Part shown: in pieces, positions 17,995-26,417 of the stretch | Layout of the letters: each line of letters opens with the position of its first letter | Numbering within the stretch: the first letter of the stretch is position 1 | Assembly: GCA_039811225.1 (NCBI GenBank) | Contig: JBDHYG010000006.1 | Location: 1-64,000 of the forward strand | Length of the DNA: 64,000 bases | From: JAFDXJ01 sp039811225 | GTDB taxonomy: Bacteria; Bacteroidota; Bacteroidia; Chitinophagales; Chitinophagaceae | Direction: 5' to 3' | Made by a program: the position numbers and the translations under genes | Notes under the pieces: model-generated | The model's database searches: none | What the model saw: only the letters and a program-made list of their open reading frames with translations | What the model was told of the DNA's origin: nothing

Positions 17995-18010
17995 GATATT
18001 ACTTGATATA

Positions 18011-18018
18011 CAAAAATA
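18011..18018 (-). promoter_or_regulatory. Bacteroidota -7 box for miaE
   Basis: The minus strand reads TATTTTTG (TAnnTTTG) from 18018 to 18011, 17 nt upstream of the miaE ATG at 17994. No clear -33 TTTG is seen at the normal distance. Confidence 0.4.
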
Positions 18019-18043
18019 TATTTTGCTTAGGAAAAGATTAGGC

Positions 18044-18072
18044 AAAAAAAAACTGCACTAAGTGCAGTTTTT
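18044..18072 (-). terminator. Terminator after secDF
   Basis: AAAAACTGCAC (18048-18058) pairs with GTGCAGTTTTT (18062-18072) around a 3-nt loop, giving an 11-bp perfect stem. Flanking A residues form a U run in the minus direction, so it ends the secDF transcript 8 bp after its stop codon. Confidence 0.88.
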
Positions 18073-18079
18073 ATAAAGT

Positions 18080-21000
18080 CTATTTTTTTTCTTCTCTTTT
18101 CCCAAGTGGTCTCTTCCTGCCGAAATCAATGAGGATAGGGGCCGCTACAAAAATAGAAGAATATGTACCGGTGATCACACCAATCAACATCGCAAAGGCA
18201 AAGCCTTTGGTCACTTCTCCACCGAATAAAAACAGGATCAATAGGGTGAGGAAAACGGTTACGGACGTCATAATGGTCCGGCTCAATGTTTGGTTGATGG
18301 CTGTATTGATAATCGTTGCTTTATCTGTATTCTTTAGCAAATGAGAATCTTCCCGGATACGGTCATAAACGATGATGGTATCATTCATGGAGAAACCGAT
18401 TACCGTTAGAACGGCTGCAATAAAATATTGGTCAATCTCCAATGGGAAATTAACAAAACTGCGGGCAAAGCTAAACACGATTAGTGTTACAAATACGTCG
18501 TGCAATAAGGAGACAATCGTACCGAAAGAATAGCGCCAATCGCGGAAACGGATAAAGATATACAAGCAAATAATAATGATGGAAAAGATAGTGGCTTTGG
18601 TAGCACCGCTTTTCAAGTCAGCCGAAATAGTCGGTAAGACTTTCTGGGAACTTTGTTTGAATTTTTTATCAAAGTCCGTTGCCGTAACACCTTCCGGTAA
18701 ATATTTCTTCAGTCCGTTAAAGAGTTTTGCCTGTACAACGGAATCCAGGTTGGGGGCATTTTCTGTGATCATATAAGCCGTTGTGATATTCAGCTGATCA
18801 TCAGAGCCTACTGTTTTAATGGTAGGGAATTCACCAAAAACTTCTTTGAGGTCATTTCGGACATTTTCAATATTGGGTGGTGTCGGAAATTTAATGGTAT
18901 AGCTTCGGCCACCATTGAATTCAACTCCTTTATCGAATCCATGGAAATAAGACGCAATACCCATTATTAAAACCACTACTGAAATAGCATACGCCACTTT
19001 CCGGTATTCAATAAATTTGAAATTGGCATGTTTGAAAATCCGTGTGGATATCTTCGTGAAGTAATTGAAGTGTCTTTTCTTATTGGTATAGAAATCAGTA
19101 ATTAAGCGGGAAATCAAGATGCCGCAAAACAGGGATAAAGTAATACCCAACATTTGCGTGGTAGCAAAACCCAGTACCGGGCCGAGGCCAAAATAAAACA
19201 GGATAGCCGCAGTAAGGAAGGTGGTCACGTGGGCATCTAAAACAGGTGCATAAGAACGTTTATAACCATCCGATACTGCCGTCAGGTAACCTTTACCCCG
19301 GGTAAGTTCTTCTTTGATCCGTTCAAAAATAATTACGTTGGTATCCACCGCCATACCGATTGTGAGTACAAGACCGGCAATACCGGGTGCTGTTAAAGTA
19401 AAGCCCAGGGCAGCCAAAATGCCGATTGTAAACAAGAGGTTCAGGATAAGAGCCACATTGGCCACCCAACCACCGGTATTATAATATACCAGCATGAGAA
19501 TAAAGATTACTACAAAGGAAATAGCGAATGACATCATACCTCCCTTAACGGCTTCTTCACCCAGGGTAGGTCCAACCACCTGTTCTGCAACAATTTTTGC
19601 GGGTGCGGGTAATTTACCGGATTGTAAAATGTCGGCCAGGTCCTGTGCTTCAGTAACAGAATAGCTTCCTGAAATTTCGGAAGAACCATTGGGGATTTCA
19701 CTGTTTACAAAAGGAGCGCTATAAACGAGGTTATCCAAAACAATAGCAATTGGTTTACCAATATTTTTCTTGGTCAGATTAGCCCATATCCTGGTTCCGG
19801 TAGCATCCATATTCATTTTGATGGCTACTTTTCCTTTTTCATCATAATCCTGGCGGGCATCAGTCACATGTTCACCTTCCAATGGGGCAGCACCATTATC
19901 TAATGTTTTAATGGCATATAGAGGTAATACATCCTGCATTTTTGGATCCTCACTACCTACTTTGCCATATACAAATGATAAGTTGGCCGGGAATTTACTT
20001 TTTACCACTTCCATGTTCAGATAGTCATTAAGGGTAGCTGTATCCCGGATTAAAACATAACCGATATACGCTGGGTACTGTACTCCTCCATTGGGTGTTT
20101 GTTGGGCCTGTGCAAAAGCTACAAAGAGACTACGAATGGGTGCATCGGCTTTTATGTTTTTGGATGTATCTGTTGTATTTTTTTGAGAGCCATTTGAATC
20201 GATACTGGACAGCTTTACAGTTTTGCTGGTATCCACCTGTTTCGTATTGTTTGTAGCAACGCTCGTATCAGCAGTTTTGGAAGTAGCCAGGCTATCTTTA
20301 TTTTTCCCTGTTTTCAGTAAACCGGCAACTGCTTTATCAGCCGCAAGTAAGCCTTCTCCAATTTCGCTCAGGTTATACATTTCAAAAAACTGGAGATTCG
20401 CAGTGGATTGCAGGTAATGGCGCACACGTTCTTCATCATTCACACCGGCCAGTTCAATATTAATGATTCCTTTTACCGGATCCGGGTTGATATTGGGGGA
20501 TGAAACACCGAAACGGTCAATCCGGGTATTTAATATGCGATATGTATTATTGAAAGCGGTAGTAGCCTGCTCATGCAGGTAGTTTAATACTGCATCGTTG
20601 GAAGAATTATATTTTATTTTTTCATTACTCTTGATCACAAAGAAAGGAGCAAGCGGTGCATTGTTGGTACGTTTAACATACTCATCCACAAAAAGCTTAA
20701 TCAGGTCTCCATTGCTGTTGGATTTTAAAGTAAGTGCTGCTTGCAGGGCTTTATTAAATGCAGTATCCTTTGTATTGTTGGCCAGGGAATGGATCAGTCC
20801 ATCCATACCCACTTCCATGGTAACACTCATACCACCTTGCAAATCGAGACCCAGTAACAATTCTTTTTCTTTCGCATTTTGGTATGTGGTGAAACCAAAA
20901 GGCCCGATATTGGTATTTTTTGTACTATCCAATAAACGCTTGAGGTGTTCCGATTCGACATCCTTTAAGGTATCAGCATATAACGCCTGTTGATAGGTGT

Positions 21001-21172
21001 CACCGGGGTATTTCTGTTGTGGTGTTTGTGGATAATTGGCTTTCATCCAGGCGGTTGTTTGCGCACGCATTTTATTTTCATGGCTATGAACGAACCAGGT
21101 AAAGGAGAGTTGGTATAAACAAATGAGAATAAGCGCTATGGCAAAAAAACGCACTAAACCTTTGAGTTGCAT
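18080..21172 (-). CDS. secDF: Fused protein translocase subunit SecDF
   Basis: A 1030-residue fusion of SecD and SecF, which uses the proton gradient to help export proteins through SecYEG. SecD covers about 1-680, with one N-terminal helix, a large periplasmic P1 region and five helices carrying GIAGLVLTIGMAVDTNVIIFERIKEEL. SecF covers about 700-1020, with GFSMNDTIIVYDRIRE. Inside the P1 region is a low-complexity Ser/Thr/Lys/Asp stretch of about 60 residues (DNA about 20140-20320) that looks like an inserted flexible linker. The fused form is normal in Bacteroidota. It follows the FKBP gene on the same strand, with its own -7 box between them. Confidence 0.96.
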   Translation of the reverse strand: MQLKGLVRFFAIALILICLYQLSFTWFVHSHENKMRAQTTAWMKANYPQTPQQKYPGDTYQQALYADTLKDVESEHLKRLLDSTKNTNIGPFGFTTYQNAKEKELLLGLDLQGGMSVTMEVGMDGLIHSLANNTKDTAFNKALQAALTLKSNSNGDLIKLFVDEYVKRTNNAPLAPFFVIKSNEKIKYNSSNDAVLNYLHEQATTAFNNTYRILNTRIDRFGVSSPNINPDPVKGIINIELAGVNDEERVRHYLQSTANLQFFEMYNLSEIGEGLLAADKAVAGLLKTGKNKDSLATSKTADTSVATNNTKQVDTSKTVKLSSIDSNGSQKNTTDTSKNIKADAPIRSLFVAFAQAQQTPNGGVQYPAYIGYVLIRDTATLNDYLNMEVVKSKFPANLSFVYGKVGSEDPKMQDVLPLYAIKTLDNGAAPLEGEHVTDARQDYDEKGKVAIKMNMDATGTRIWANLTKKNIGKPIAIVLDNLVYSAPFVNSEIPNGSSEISGSYSVTEAQDLADILQSGKLPAPAKIVAEQVVGPTLGEEAVKGGMMSFAISFVVIFILMLVYYNTGGWVANVALILNLLFTIGILAALGFTLTAPGIAGLVLTIGMAVDTNVIIFERIKEELTRGKGYLTAVSDGYKRSYAPVLDAHVTTFLTAAILFYFGLGPVLGFATTQMLGITLSLFCGILISRLITDFYTNKKRHFNYFTKISTRIFKHANFKFIEYRKVAYAISVVVLIMGIASYFHGFDKGVEFNGGRSYTIKFPTPPNIENVRNDLKEVFGEFPTIKTVGSDDQLNITTAYMITENAPNLDSVVQAKLFNGLKKYLPEGVTATDFDKKFKQSSQKVLPTISADLKSGATKATIFSIIIICLYIFIRFRDWRYSFGTIVSLLHDVFVTLIVFSFARSFVNFPLEIDQYFIAAVLTVIGFSMNDTIIVYDRIREDSHLLKNTDKATIINTAINQTLSRTIMTSVTVFLTLLILFLFGGEVTKGFAFAMLIGVITGTYSSIFVAAPILIDFGRKRPLGKREEKK

Positions 21173-21207
21173 AATTGAAGATGGGTTTACTAATTTTTTG
21201 AGAGCCG

Positions 21208-21237
21208 CAAAGATAGGGGATTTGATATATAATCCCC
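21208..21237 (-). promoter_or_regulatory. secDF promoter -7 box with adjoining inverted repeat
   Basis: The minus strand reads TATCTTTG (21215-21208), a match to TAnnTTTG, 36 nt before the secDF ATG. Directly upstream is an inverted repeat GGGGATT (21216-21222) / AATCCCC (21231-21237) that fills the space between the -7 and the expected -33 positions. It has no U run, so it reads better as an operator than as a terminator. Confidence 0.45.
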
Positions 21238-21287
21238 TGCAAAAAAATTAGGCCTGAAATTTCACCAAAACCATGGAAAATGCCTGT

Positions 21288-21749
21288 TTAAACCACATCT
21301 ATAAGTGTGATATCAAAAAATAAAACAGAATTGGGTGGAACGGTTCCCAGGTAGCCACCACAGCCATAAGCCAGGGAGGAAGGGATTACCAGTAGAATGT
21401 GACCGCCTTTTTTAATGAGCGGGAGCCCCAATTGCCATCCGGCAATATATTGGTTCAAAGTACCGGTTATGGGAGTTGTTGTCTGATCGAGAATTGTTCC
21501 ATCCAGGAATTTGGCAGTATATGTAACGGTGATCGTAGATGTCAGGGTAGGGGCAGGCCCGGTTCCCGGATCCAGGATCTGGTAGTATAGACCACTGGAA
21601 TCCTTTGTATAAACAATACCATTGGCATTACAAAAAGAGATCATCTGGGGTTCTTCGGATTCCACCGTATTGTTGGTACAGGGTTCTGTCCCCTTGATGC
21701 AGCCGGTTAGCACTAAAGGAATCAAAAACAGGTAAACAAATCGTCTCAT
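21288..21749 (-). CDS. FKBP-type peptidyl-prolyl isomerase lipoprotein
   Basis: A 153-residue protein with a lipoprotein signal (lipobox VLTGC, Cys17). The FKBP domain fills the C-terminal two thirds, with VTYTAKFLDGTILDQT, GWQLGLPLIKKGGHILLVIPSSLAYG and VLFFDITLIDV in order. It should catalyse proline isomerisation to help proteins fold in the periplasm or at the outer membrane, which fits its place just upstream of secDF. Cysteines at positions 17, 24 and 40 sit near the N-terminus; the last is in SFCNANG. Closely similar lipoprotein FKBPs are common in this phylum. Confidence 0.93.
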   Translation of the reverse strand: MRRFVYLFLIPLVLTGCIKGTEPCTNNTVESEEPQMISFCNANGIVYTKDSSGLYYQILDPGTGPAPTLTSTITVTYTAKFLDGTILDQTTTPITGTLNQYIAGWQLGLPLIKKGGHILLVIPSSLAYGCGGYLGTVPPNSVLFFDITLIDVV

Positions 21750-21787
21750 TCTTTTATTTTTTTAATACACTCTTTAGACCATAACGG

Positions 21788-22123
21788 TTAATCAGTCGCT
21801 GCATTGCCTTTCTTCATTTTTTCTTTTTTCAACAATAGTTCTTTATAGAGTTGTTCATTTTGCTCCCACTTATTTTTTTTATAAAAAATTGCGGTAAAAC
21901 AACAAATAGCCAGGATTGCAAATAGGAAGACAAAGGGGTTCATCTCCGAATTTGCCACCATATCGGCGCGGGTGTACCATCCGGATATCAACGAGAAAAC
22001 AATAGCAGAGCCAATAAGCAGCCCGACCGGCAGGCCCACGATTAATTGACGGAGCCATTTTTTTTCTTTCTCCCGGTTTGCTTCCCAATAAGCTATAAAA
22101 TTTTCCTCCTCTTTAGAAAGCAT
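21788..22123 (-). CDS. Small two-helix membrane protein, unknown
   Basis: A 111-residue protein with a charged N-terminus (MLSKEEENFIAYWE), two hydrophobic helices (about 30-50 and 65-83) and a Lys-rich charged tail. No family is recognised. I chose the ATG at 22123; a TTG six bases upstream lies in the -7 promoter box. That box ends 3 nt before the ATG, so the message is probably leaderless. It is divergent from the HU-like membrane protein at 22205 and 39 bp upstream of the FKBP gene, with which it may be co-transcribed. Confidence 0.72.
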   Translation of the reverse strand: MLSKEEENFIAYWEANREKEKKWLRQLIVGLPVGLLIGSAIVFSLISGWYTRADMVANSEMNPFVFLFAILAICCFTAIFYKKNKWEQNEQLYKELLLKKEKMKKGNAATD

Positions 22124-22126
22124 TCG

Positions 22127-22134
22127 CAAAAATA
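22127..22134 (-). promoter_or_regulatory. -7 box at the start of the small membrane protein gene
   Basis: The minus strand reads TATTTTTG (22134-22127), 3 nt before the ATG at 22123. With the usual start 7 nt after the box, transcription would begin within the ATG, so the message would be leaderless or start slightly upstream. The best TTTG upstream is only 12 nt away, so the -33 part is doubtful. Confidence 0.4.
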
Positions 22135-22169
22135 AACGGCAGGAAGCAAAATTTAAATTTTCAAACTAT

Positions 22170-22177
22170 TACTTTTG
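22170..22177 (+). promoter_or_regulatory. -7 box for the HU-like membrane protein gene
   Basis: TACTTTTG matches TAnnTTTG and lies 27 nt before the GTG start at 22205. No good -33 element is seen at the normal distance. Confidence 0.4.
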
Positions 22178-22204
22178 TTAAATTAGTCAAGTAAAAAAAT
22201 ATTC

Positions 22205-23089
22205 GTGAACAAATACGCAGATTTCTTTCTCCAATACCTGGATCAACACAAAGAATTGACACTTCAAAAGATTGGAACTTTATTTCGAAAGGGGAGTGCT
22301 TATTATGATGAAGCCACGCATGAAATACAAGAGGGCGAAGTGGCATTCAGTATGGATAAAAAAGCAATGACATCACCCGGCTTCATAGATTTTATAGCAG
22401 AACATACAGGAAAGAATAAAACATTGGTCACCTCTGACCTCGAATCGTACCTCGAACAAGGCCGGCAGTTTATCAATATCGGCGATACATTTTTCCTCCC
22501 GGGTATTGGTTCTATTACAAAAAATAATACCGGGACCTATGTTTTTACCGCAGAAGCGCCGGTAGCACAAAAAGTAAGACAAAAGGAAAAACTAAACCAG
22601 GAAAGGGAAACGGGTGGATATTATGCGGAGCAAAGTAAAAAGAATACCAATAAAGGCCTGGTCATGTTTTTTGCATTTATGATCATTGTTCTTTTGATTG
22701 GGGGTATGGGTTGGGGTGTATATAAATTATATTTTGAAAAAAAACCAGCCAACTTTTCACAGAATGAACCGCAACCGACAGATACCATTGCCACACAATC
22801 CCAGCAGGTCATAAAAGATACGATAAAGAATGTACCGCCTTTAACAGATACTTCCCTGTATAAATTTATTTTTGAAAAAACGACCTCCCGGGAACGTGCA
22901 GTAACCAGGACGGCTAAACTTCACGAATACGGTAATGATGCAAAATATGATAGTATCCAGGAGCAAGGCCTGAAAACATACCGTTTGTATCTTTTATATA
23001 AGACAAAAAATTTTGCGGATACAATTCGAGTCAAAGATTCCCTATTTCGTTATTTTCAAAAACCCATTTCCATAGAACCGGTACAGTAA
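22205..23089 (+). CDS. HU-CCDC81-like membrane protein
   Basis: A 294-residue protein beginning with GTG. The N-terminal part (about 1-115) resembles the prokaryotic HU-CCDC81 domain seen in Bacteroidota envelope proteins that often also carry a SPOR domain: a helical segment LQKIGTLFRKG and a beta part ending DTFFLPGIGSITKNNTGTY. One transmembrane helix spans about 151-175 (GLVMFFAFMIIVLLIGGMGW). The C-terminal 110 residues would face the periplasm; they could be a worn SPOR domain that binds denuded peptidoglycan, but I see no firm signature. A role in linking division or the envelope to the cytoplasm is inference from relatives. Confidence 0.68.
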   Translation: MNKYADFFLQYLDQHKELTLQKIGTLFRKGSAYYDEATHEIQEGEVAFSMDKKAMTSPGFIDFIAEHTGKNKTLVTSDLESYLEQGRQFINIGDTFFLPGIGSITKNNTGTYVFTAEAPVAQKVRQKEKLNQERETGGYYAEQSKKNTNKGLVMFFAFMIIVLLIGGMGWGVYKLYFEKKPANFSQNEPQPTDTIATQSQQVIKDTIKNVPPLTDTSLYKFIFEKTTSRERAVTRTAKLHEYGNDAKYDSIQEQGLKTYRLYLLYKTKNFADTIRVKDSLFRYFQKPISIEPVQ

Positions 23090-23116
23090 TTTTTCTCTAT
23101 TTATAAATTGAAAAAC

Positions 23117-23812
23117 ATGAAACCAGCCCAGCTCACTTTTTATTTTCTTTTCTTATTTGTGTTGATAGCGGATATCATGCTCATAATGACTCATGCCGAA
23201 CAGTTTCGTATTTATACGAAACCCCTGCTGATTCCTATGTTATTCCTGTCCATGATCCTGGCAACAAATAAGAAAACGCATGTGCATTCGAAAATTTATC
23301 TTACACTGGCTTTGTTTTTCTGTTTACTGGGTGATGTTTTATTGTTATTTGAAAAAGAGGATATTCTATTTTTTCAATATGGGTTAGCCGCTTTTCTATT
23401 GGGGCATATATTTTATATCATCTTTTTTGTCCGTATAAAACCATTTGCAAAAAATAATGCATTGTTGACGTTTTTCTGTGGAATAGGTATTTTGGCTTAT
23501 GTAATTTTTATACTGGTATTATTATGGCGCAACCTGGCAAAAGAAGGTTTGGAATTACCTGTTGCCTTATATGCTTTTACCATTGGTTTTTTACTCTTAT
23601 CTACTATCAATCTTTTGACCAATCGGCGTTTACGCAGAATAGCCTGGAGTTATTTTATTCCGGGCGCTCTTTTCTTTGTCTTATCAGATACTATTCTTGC
23701 TTTGAATAAATTTTATTCAGAAATCTCGCATGCCAATGTATTAATAATGTTCACCTATGCCTTGGCTCAATTTTTATTGGTAGCAGGTGCCACCCGTTTC
23801 CTGAAGAAATAA
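23117..23812 (+). CDS. YhhN/TMEM86-family membrane protein
   Basis: A 231-residue protein with about eight transmembrane helices, matching the YhhN (lysoplasmalogenase-like) family. The conserved signature pieces are LLGDVLLLF, FLLGHIFYI and FVLSDTILALNKF, with polar residues in the helices that make the active site in TMEM86-type enzymes. Such enzymes cleave the vinyl-ether bond of lysoplasmalogens, but bacterial members may do something else. The ATG at 23117 is chosen over a TTG at 23108. It follows the HU-like gene by 27 bp and may be in the same operon. Confidence 0.87.
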   Translation: MKPAQLTFYFLFLFVLIADIMLIMTHAEQFRIYTKPLLIPMLFLSMILATNKKTHVHSKIYLTLALFFCLLGDVLLLFEKEDILFFQYGLAAFLLGHIFYIIFFVRIKPFAKNNALLTFFCGIGILAYVIFILVLLWRNLAKEGLELPVALYAFTIGFLLLSTINLLTNRRLRRIAWSYFIPGALFFVLSDTILALNKFYSEISHANVLIMFTYALAQFLLVAGATRFLKK

Positions 23813-23926
23813 AAACCATTTAAAAGATTATTGTGATTCGCTCAGTTGTTTTTTGAGTTTCATGCTTACAAAAAAATGTATGAAACCCATTAATGCGATA
23901 TTAAAATTAAACAGAAATACAAACAC

Positions 23927-24065
23927 ATCCCAAGCCCCATCAGGGTGCTAATTTGGTGGAATCAAAAAGTTATTAAATCCAAAGCTCCATCGGAGTGTCA
24001 TTTTGGTAGTAGTAGAATCAAAATGTAATTAAATCCAAAGCCCCATCGGGGTGTCATTTTGGTAG
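23927..24065. repeat. Three direct repeats, each with a small palindrome
   Basis: Three copies of a 33-bp word begin at about 23927, 23977 and 24033 and contain GCCCCATCAGGGTG, GCTCCATCGGAGTG and GCCCCATCGGGGTG, followed by an ATTTTGGT tail. Copies 2 and 3 also share the linker before them (GAATCAAAA-GTAATTAAATCC type), so the full unit is 50-56 bp. The base changes in the palindrome of copy 2 are compensatory (C to T on one side, G to A on the other), which keeps the stem. The stretch 23813-24130 holds no gene besides this repeat and the groL terminator. Confidence 0.88.
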
Positions 24066-24074
24066 CCAATGCAA

Positions 24075-24103
24075 TAAAAAAACCCGATAAAAATACCGGG
24101 TTT
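24075..24103 (-). terminator. Terminator after groL
   Basis: AAACCCG (24080-24086) pairs with CGGGTTT (24097-24103), and the plus-strand A run at 24075-24082 gives a U run in the minus direction. It lies 28 bp past the groL stop. Confidence 0.8.
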
Positions 24104-24130
24104 ATTTTATTTTTTATTGACGCCATTCGA

Positions 24131-25765
24131 TTAATAATCCATGCCCATTCCGCCACCTGGCATAGGAGGCATAGGAGCCGCTTTCGGTTCAGGTTTATCA
24201 GCTATTACACACTCAGTGGTTAATAACATACCAGCGATGGAAGCAGCATTCTCCAATGCAATCCGGGTAACTTTTGTTGGATCAATTACACCGGCTTTAA
24301 ACAGGTTTTCATATACTTCTGTTCGGGCATTAAATCCAAAATCCGCTTTACCTTCTTTCACTTTTTGTACAACAATAGAACCTTCTATACCACTATTTAC
24401 CACGATCTGGCGGAGGGGTTCTTCAATGGCCCTGCGTACAATTGAAATTCCGGTAGCTTCGTCTTCATTGGCACCTTTTAATTTATCCAATGCTTCTGTA
24501 GAACGAATATAGGCTACACCACCACCGGGTACAATACCTTCCTCCACAGCGGCACGAGTGGCATGTAAGGCATCATCCACCCGGTCTTTCTTTTCTTTCA
24601 TTTCTACCTCCGTTGCTGCACCCACATATAATACCGCAACACCACCACTCAGTTTAGCCAGGCGCTCCTGCAATTTCTCTTTATCATAGTCAGAAGTAGT
24701 CACTTCTATCTGTGCTTTGATTTGATTTACGCGGGCTGTGATGTCTTCTTTCTTTCCTTTACCACCTACTATGATCGTATTGTCTTTGTCTATGGTAACT
24801 GCTGAAGCTTGTCCCAGGTAATTGAGATCTGCATTTTCCAATTTATAACCCTGCTCTTCACTTACTACCAGGCCTTTGGTGAGCACGGCAATATCCTGCA
24901 ACATTTCTTTACGACGGTCACCAAAACCCGGGGCTTTGACAGCACATACTTTTAATGTTCCGCGTAATTTATTTACTACCAATGTTGCTAAAGCTTCTCC
25001 TTCCAGGTCTTCAGCAATGATAAGTAAAGGACGGCCACCCTGTGCAATTTTTTCAAGGATAGGCAGGATATCTTTCATGGCAGAAATTTTCTTATCATAA
25101 ATAAGAATGTATGGGTTCTGCAATTCTGCCTCCATTTTTTCACTGTTAGTAACAAAATAGGGAGAAATATATCCACGGTCAAATTGCATACCTTCCACCA
25201 CATCAACAGTGGTATCAGTACCCTTGGCTTCTTCCACGGTGATTACTCCTTCTTTACCTACTTTACCAAAAGCCTGGGCTATCAGTTTGCCAATTTCGTT
25301 ATCGTTATTGGCGGAAATTGTGGCTACCTGTTCGATTTTTTTGCTGTCATTTCCAACAGTCTGTGTTTGTTTTTTCAGGTGACTAACTACAGCGCCTACT
25401 GCTTTATCAATCCCTCTTTTTAAATCCATAGGATTGGCTCCGGCTGCTACGTTTTTCAGGCCTTCACCGATAATTGCCTGGGCAAGGACTGTGGCAGTAG
25501 TTGTACCATCACCGGCGATGTCAGCGGTTTTGGAGGCTACTTCTTTCACCATTTGAGCGCCCATATTTTCGATAGCATCTTCGAGTTCAATTTCTTTGGC
25601 AACCGTTACACCGTCTTTGGTAATATTGGGAGCGCCGAATTTTTTCTCCAGTACGACATTACGGCCTTTTGGTCCCAATGTAACGCGAACGGCATTTGAT
25701 AATGTATCTACGCCTTTTTTCATTTTATTCCGGGCGTCAATATCAAAGAAAATTTGTTTAGACAT
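24131..25765 (-). CDS. groL: Chaperonin GroEL (60 kDa)
   Basis: A 544-residue group I chaperonin subunit of normal length. Hallmarks include VTLGPKGRNVVLEKKFG, the ATP site DGTTTATVLAQ, GGGVAYIRS and the C-terminal Gly/Met tail PGGGMGMDY, shorter than the GGM repeats of many relatives. It forms the folding chamber with GroES, encoded just upstream (68 bp) on the same strand. The groS-groL pair is normally one heat-inducible operon. Its start is the ATG at 25765, giving MSKQIFFD. Confidence 0.98.
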   Translation of the reverse strand: MSKQIFFDIDARNKMKKGVDTLSNAVRVTLGPKGRNVVLEKKFGAPNITKDGVTVAKEIELEDAIENMGAQMVKEVASKTADIAGDGTTTATVLAQAIIGEGLKNVAAGANPMDLKRGIDKAVGAVVSHLKKQTQTVGNDSKKIEQVATISANNDNEIGKLIAQAFGKVGKEGVITVEEAKGTDTTVDVVEGMQFDRGYISPYFVTNSEKMEAELQNPYILIYDKKISAMKDILPILEKIAQGGRPLLIIAEDLEGEALATLVVNKLRGTLKVCAVKAPGFGDRRKEMLQDIAVLTKGLVVSEEQGYKLENADLNYLGQASAVTIDKDNTIIVGGKGKKEDITARVNQIKAQIEVTTSDYDKEKLQERLAKLSGGVAVLYVGAATEVEMKEKKDRVDDALHATRAAVEEGIVPGGGVAYIRSTEALDKLKGANEDEATGISIVRRAIEEPLRQIVVNSGIEGSIVVQKVKEGKADFGFNARTEVYENLFKAGVIDPTKVTRIALENAASIAGMLLTTECVIADKPEPKAAPMPPMPGGGMGMDY

Positions 25766-25833
25766 AATTGTAAGTTGTTTTAATTTTTGGGGCCGGTCTC
25801 ATTTTCAGGATGCCGGCCGGTTATATGATAGAA

Positions 25834-26115
25834 TTAAACAATGGCAAGGATATCGCTTTCGCGCATGATCAGGTATTCATTTCCTTCTACCTGGATTTCC
25901 GTACCGGCATATTTCCCGTATAAAACAGTATCACCGGGTTTTACGGACATAGGTTCATCTTTTTTGCCCGGCCCGGCAGCTACCACTTTACCACGTTGTG
26001 GTTTTTCTTTTGCCGTATCCGGAATGATAATACCACCTGAAGTCTTTTCTTCGGCACGGGCAGGTTCTATGATTACCCTGTCATGCAATGGTTTTACATT
26101 TAATTTTTTAGCCAT
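25834..26115 (-). CDS. groS: Co-chaperonin GroES (10 kDa)
   Basis: A 93-residue co-chaperonin that caps GroEL. It has the normal fold elements: LHDRVIIEPARAEEKTSGGIIIPDTAKEKP (mobile loop region), VVAAGPG and the C-terminal YLIMRESDILAIV. It begins MAKKLNVKPL. It is the first gene of the groS-groL operon. No CIRCE element (the HrcA site) is seen upstream, so heat control must come another way. Confidence 0.97.
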   Translation of the reverse strand: MAKKLNVKPLHDRVIIEPARAEEKTSGGIIIPDTAKEKPQRGKVVAAGPGKKDEPMSVKPGDTVLYGKYAGTEIQVEGNEYLIMRESDILAIV

Positions 26116-26417
26116 AATGAATTTGTTTTGAGTTTGTTGTTAACAATTATGCCGGTTAGTTATCTATTTTTATGCCATCGGGTTATAAATTGACAAAATT
26201 TCATTTTTGAGGTTTTTCACGATTTTGAATAGGAATTACTGTCAGAAATGAGATATGGATCCCTTGCGGATAGTGGTTTATCTGACAAAATTGATAGCAG
26301 TCAAATCCTGTTTTGAAAGGGTTTGCTTTAACAGGTTGTTCATTTATACACCTGATATGTGTAGATTTTTTTAGGATACAAACAAGTCAGGTACCATTTT
26401 TATAAAATACCCGGAGC
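26116..26417. other. 302-bp intergenic region upstream of groS
   Basis: This space between the end of topA and the start of groS contains no supported gene. It should hold the groS-groL promoter on the minus strand. I find neither a CIRCE element nor a good TAnnTTTG box. The one feature is a 7-bp inverted repeat TGTCAGA (26240-26246) / TCTGACA (26281-26287), which may be chance. No clear terminator for topA is visible either. Confidence 0.5.

Noticed and set aside
26240..26287. CIRCE element upstream of groS
   Set aside because: The half-sites are 7 bp with a 34-bp spacer and do not match the 9-N9-9 CIRCE form.
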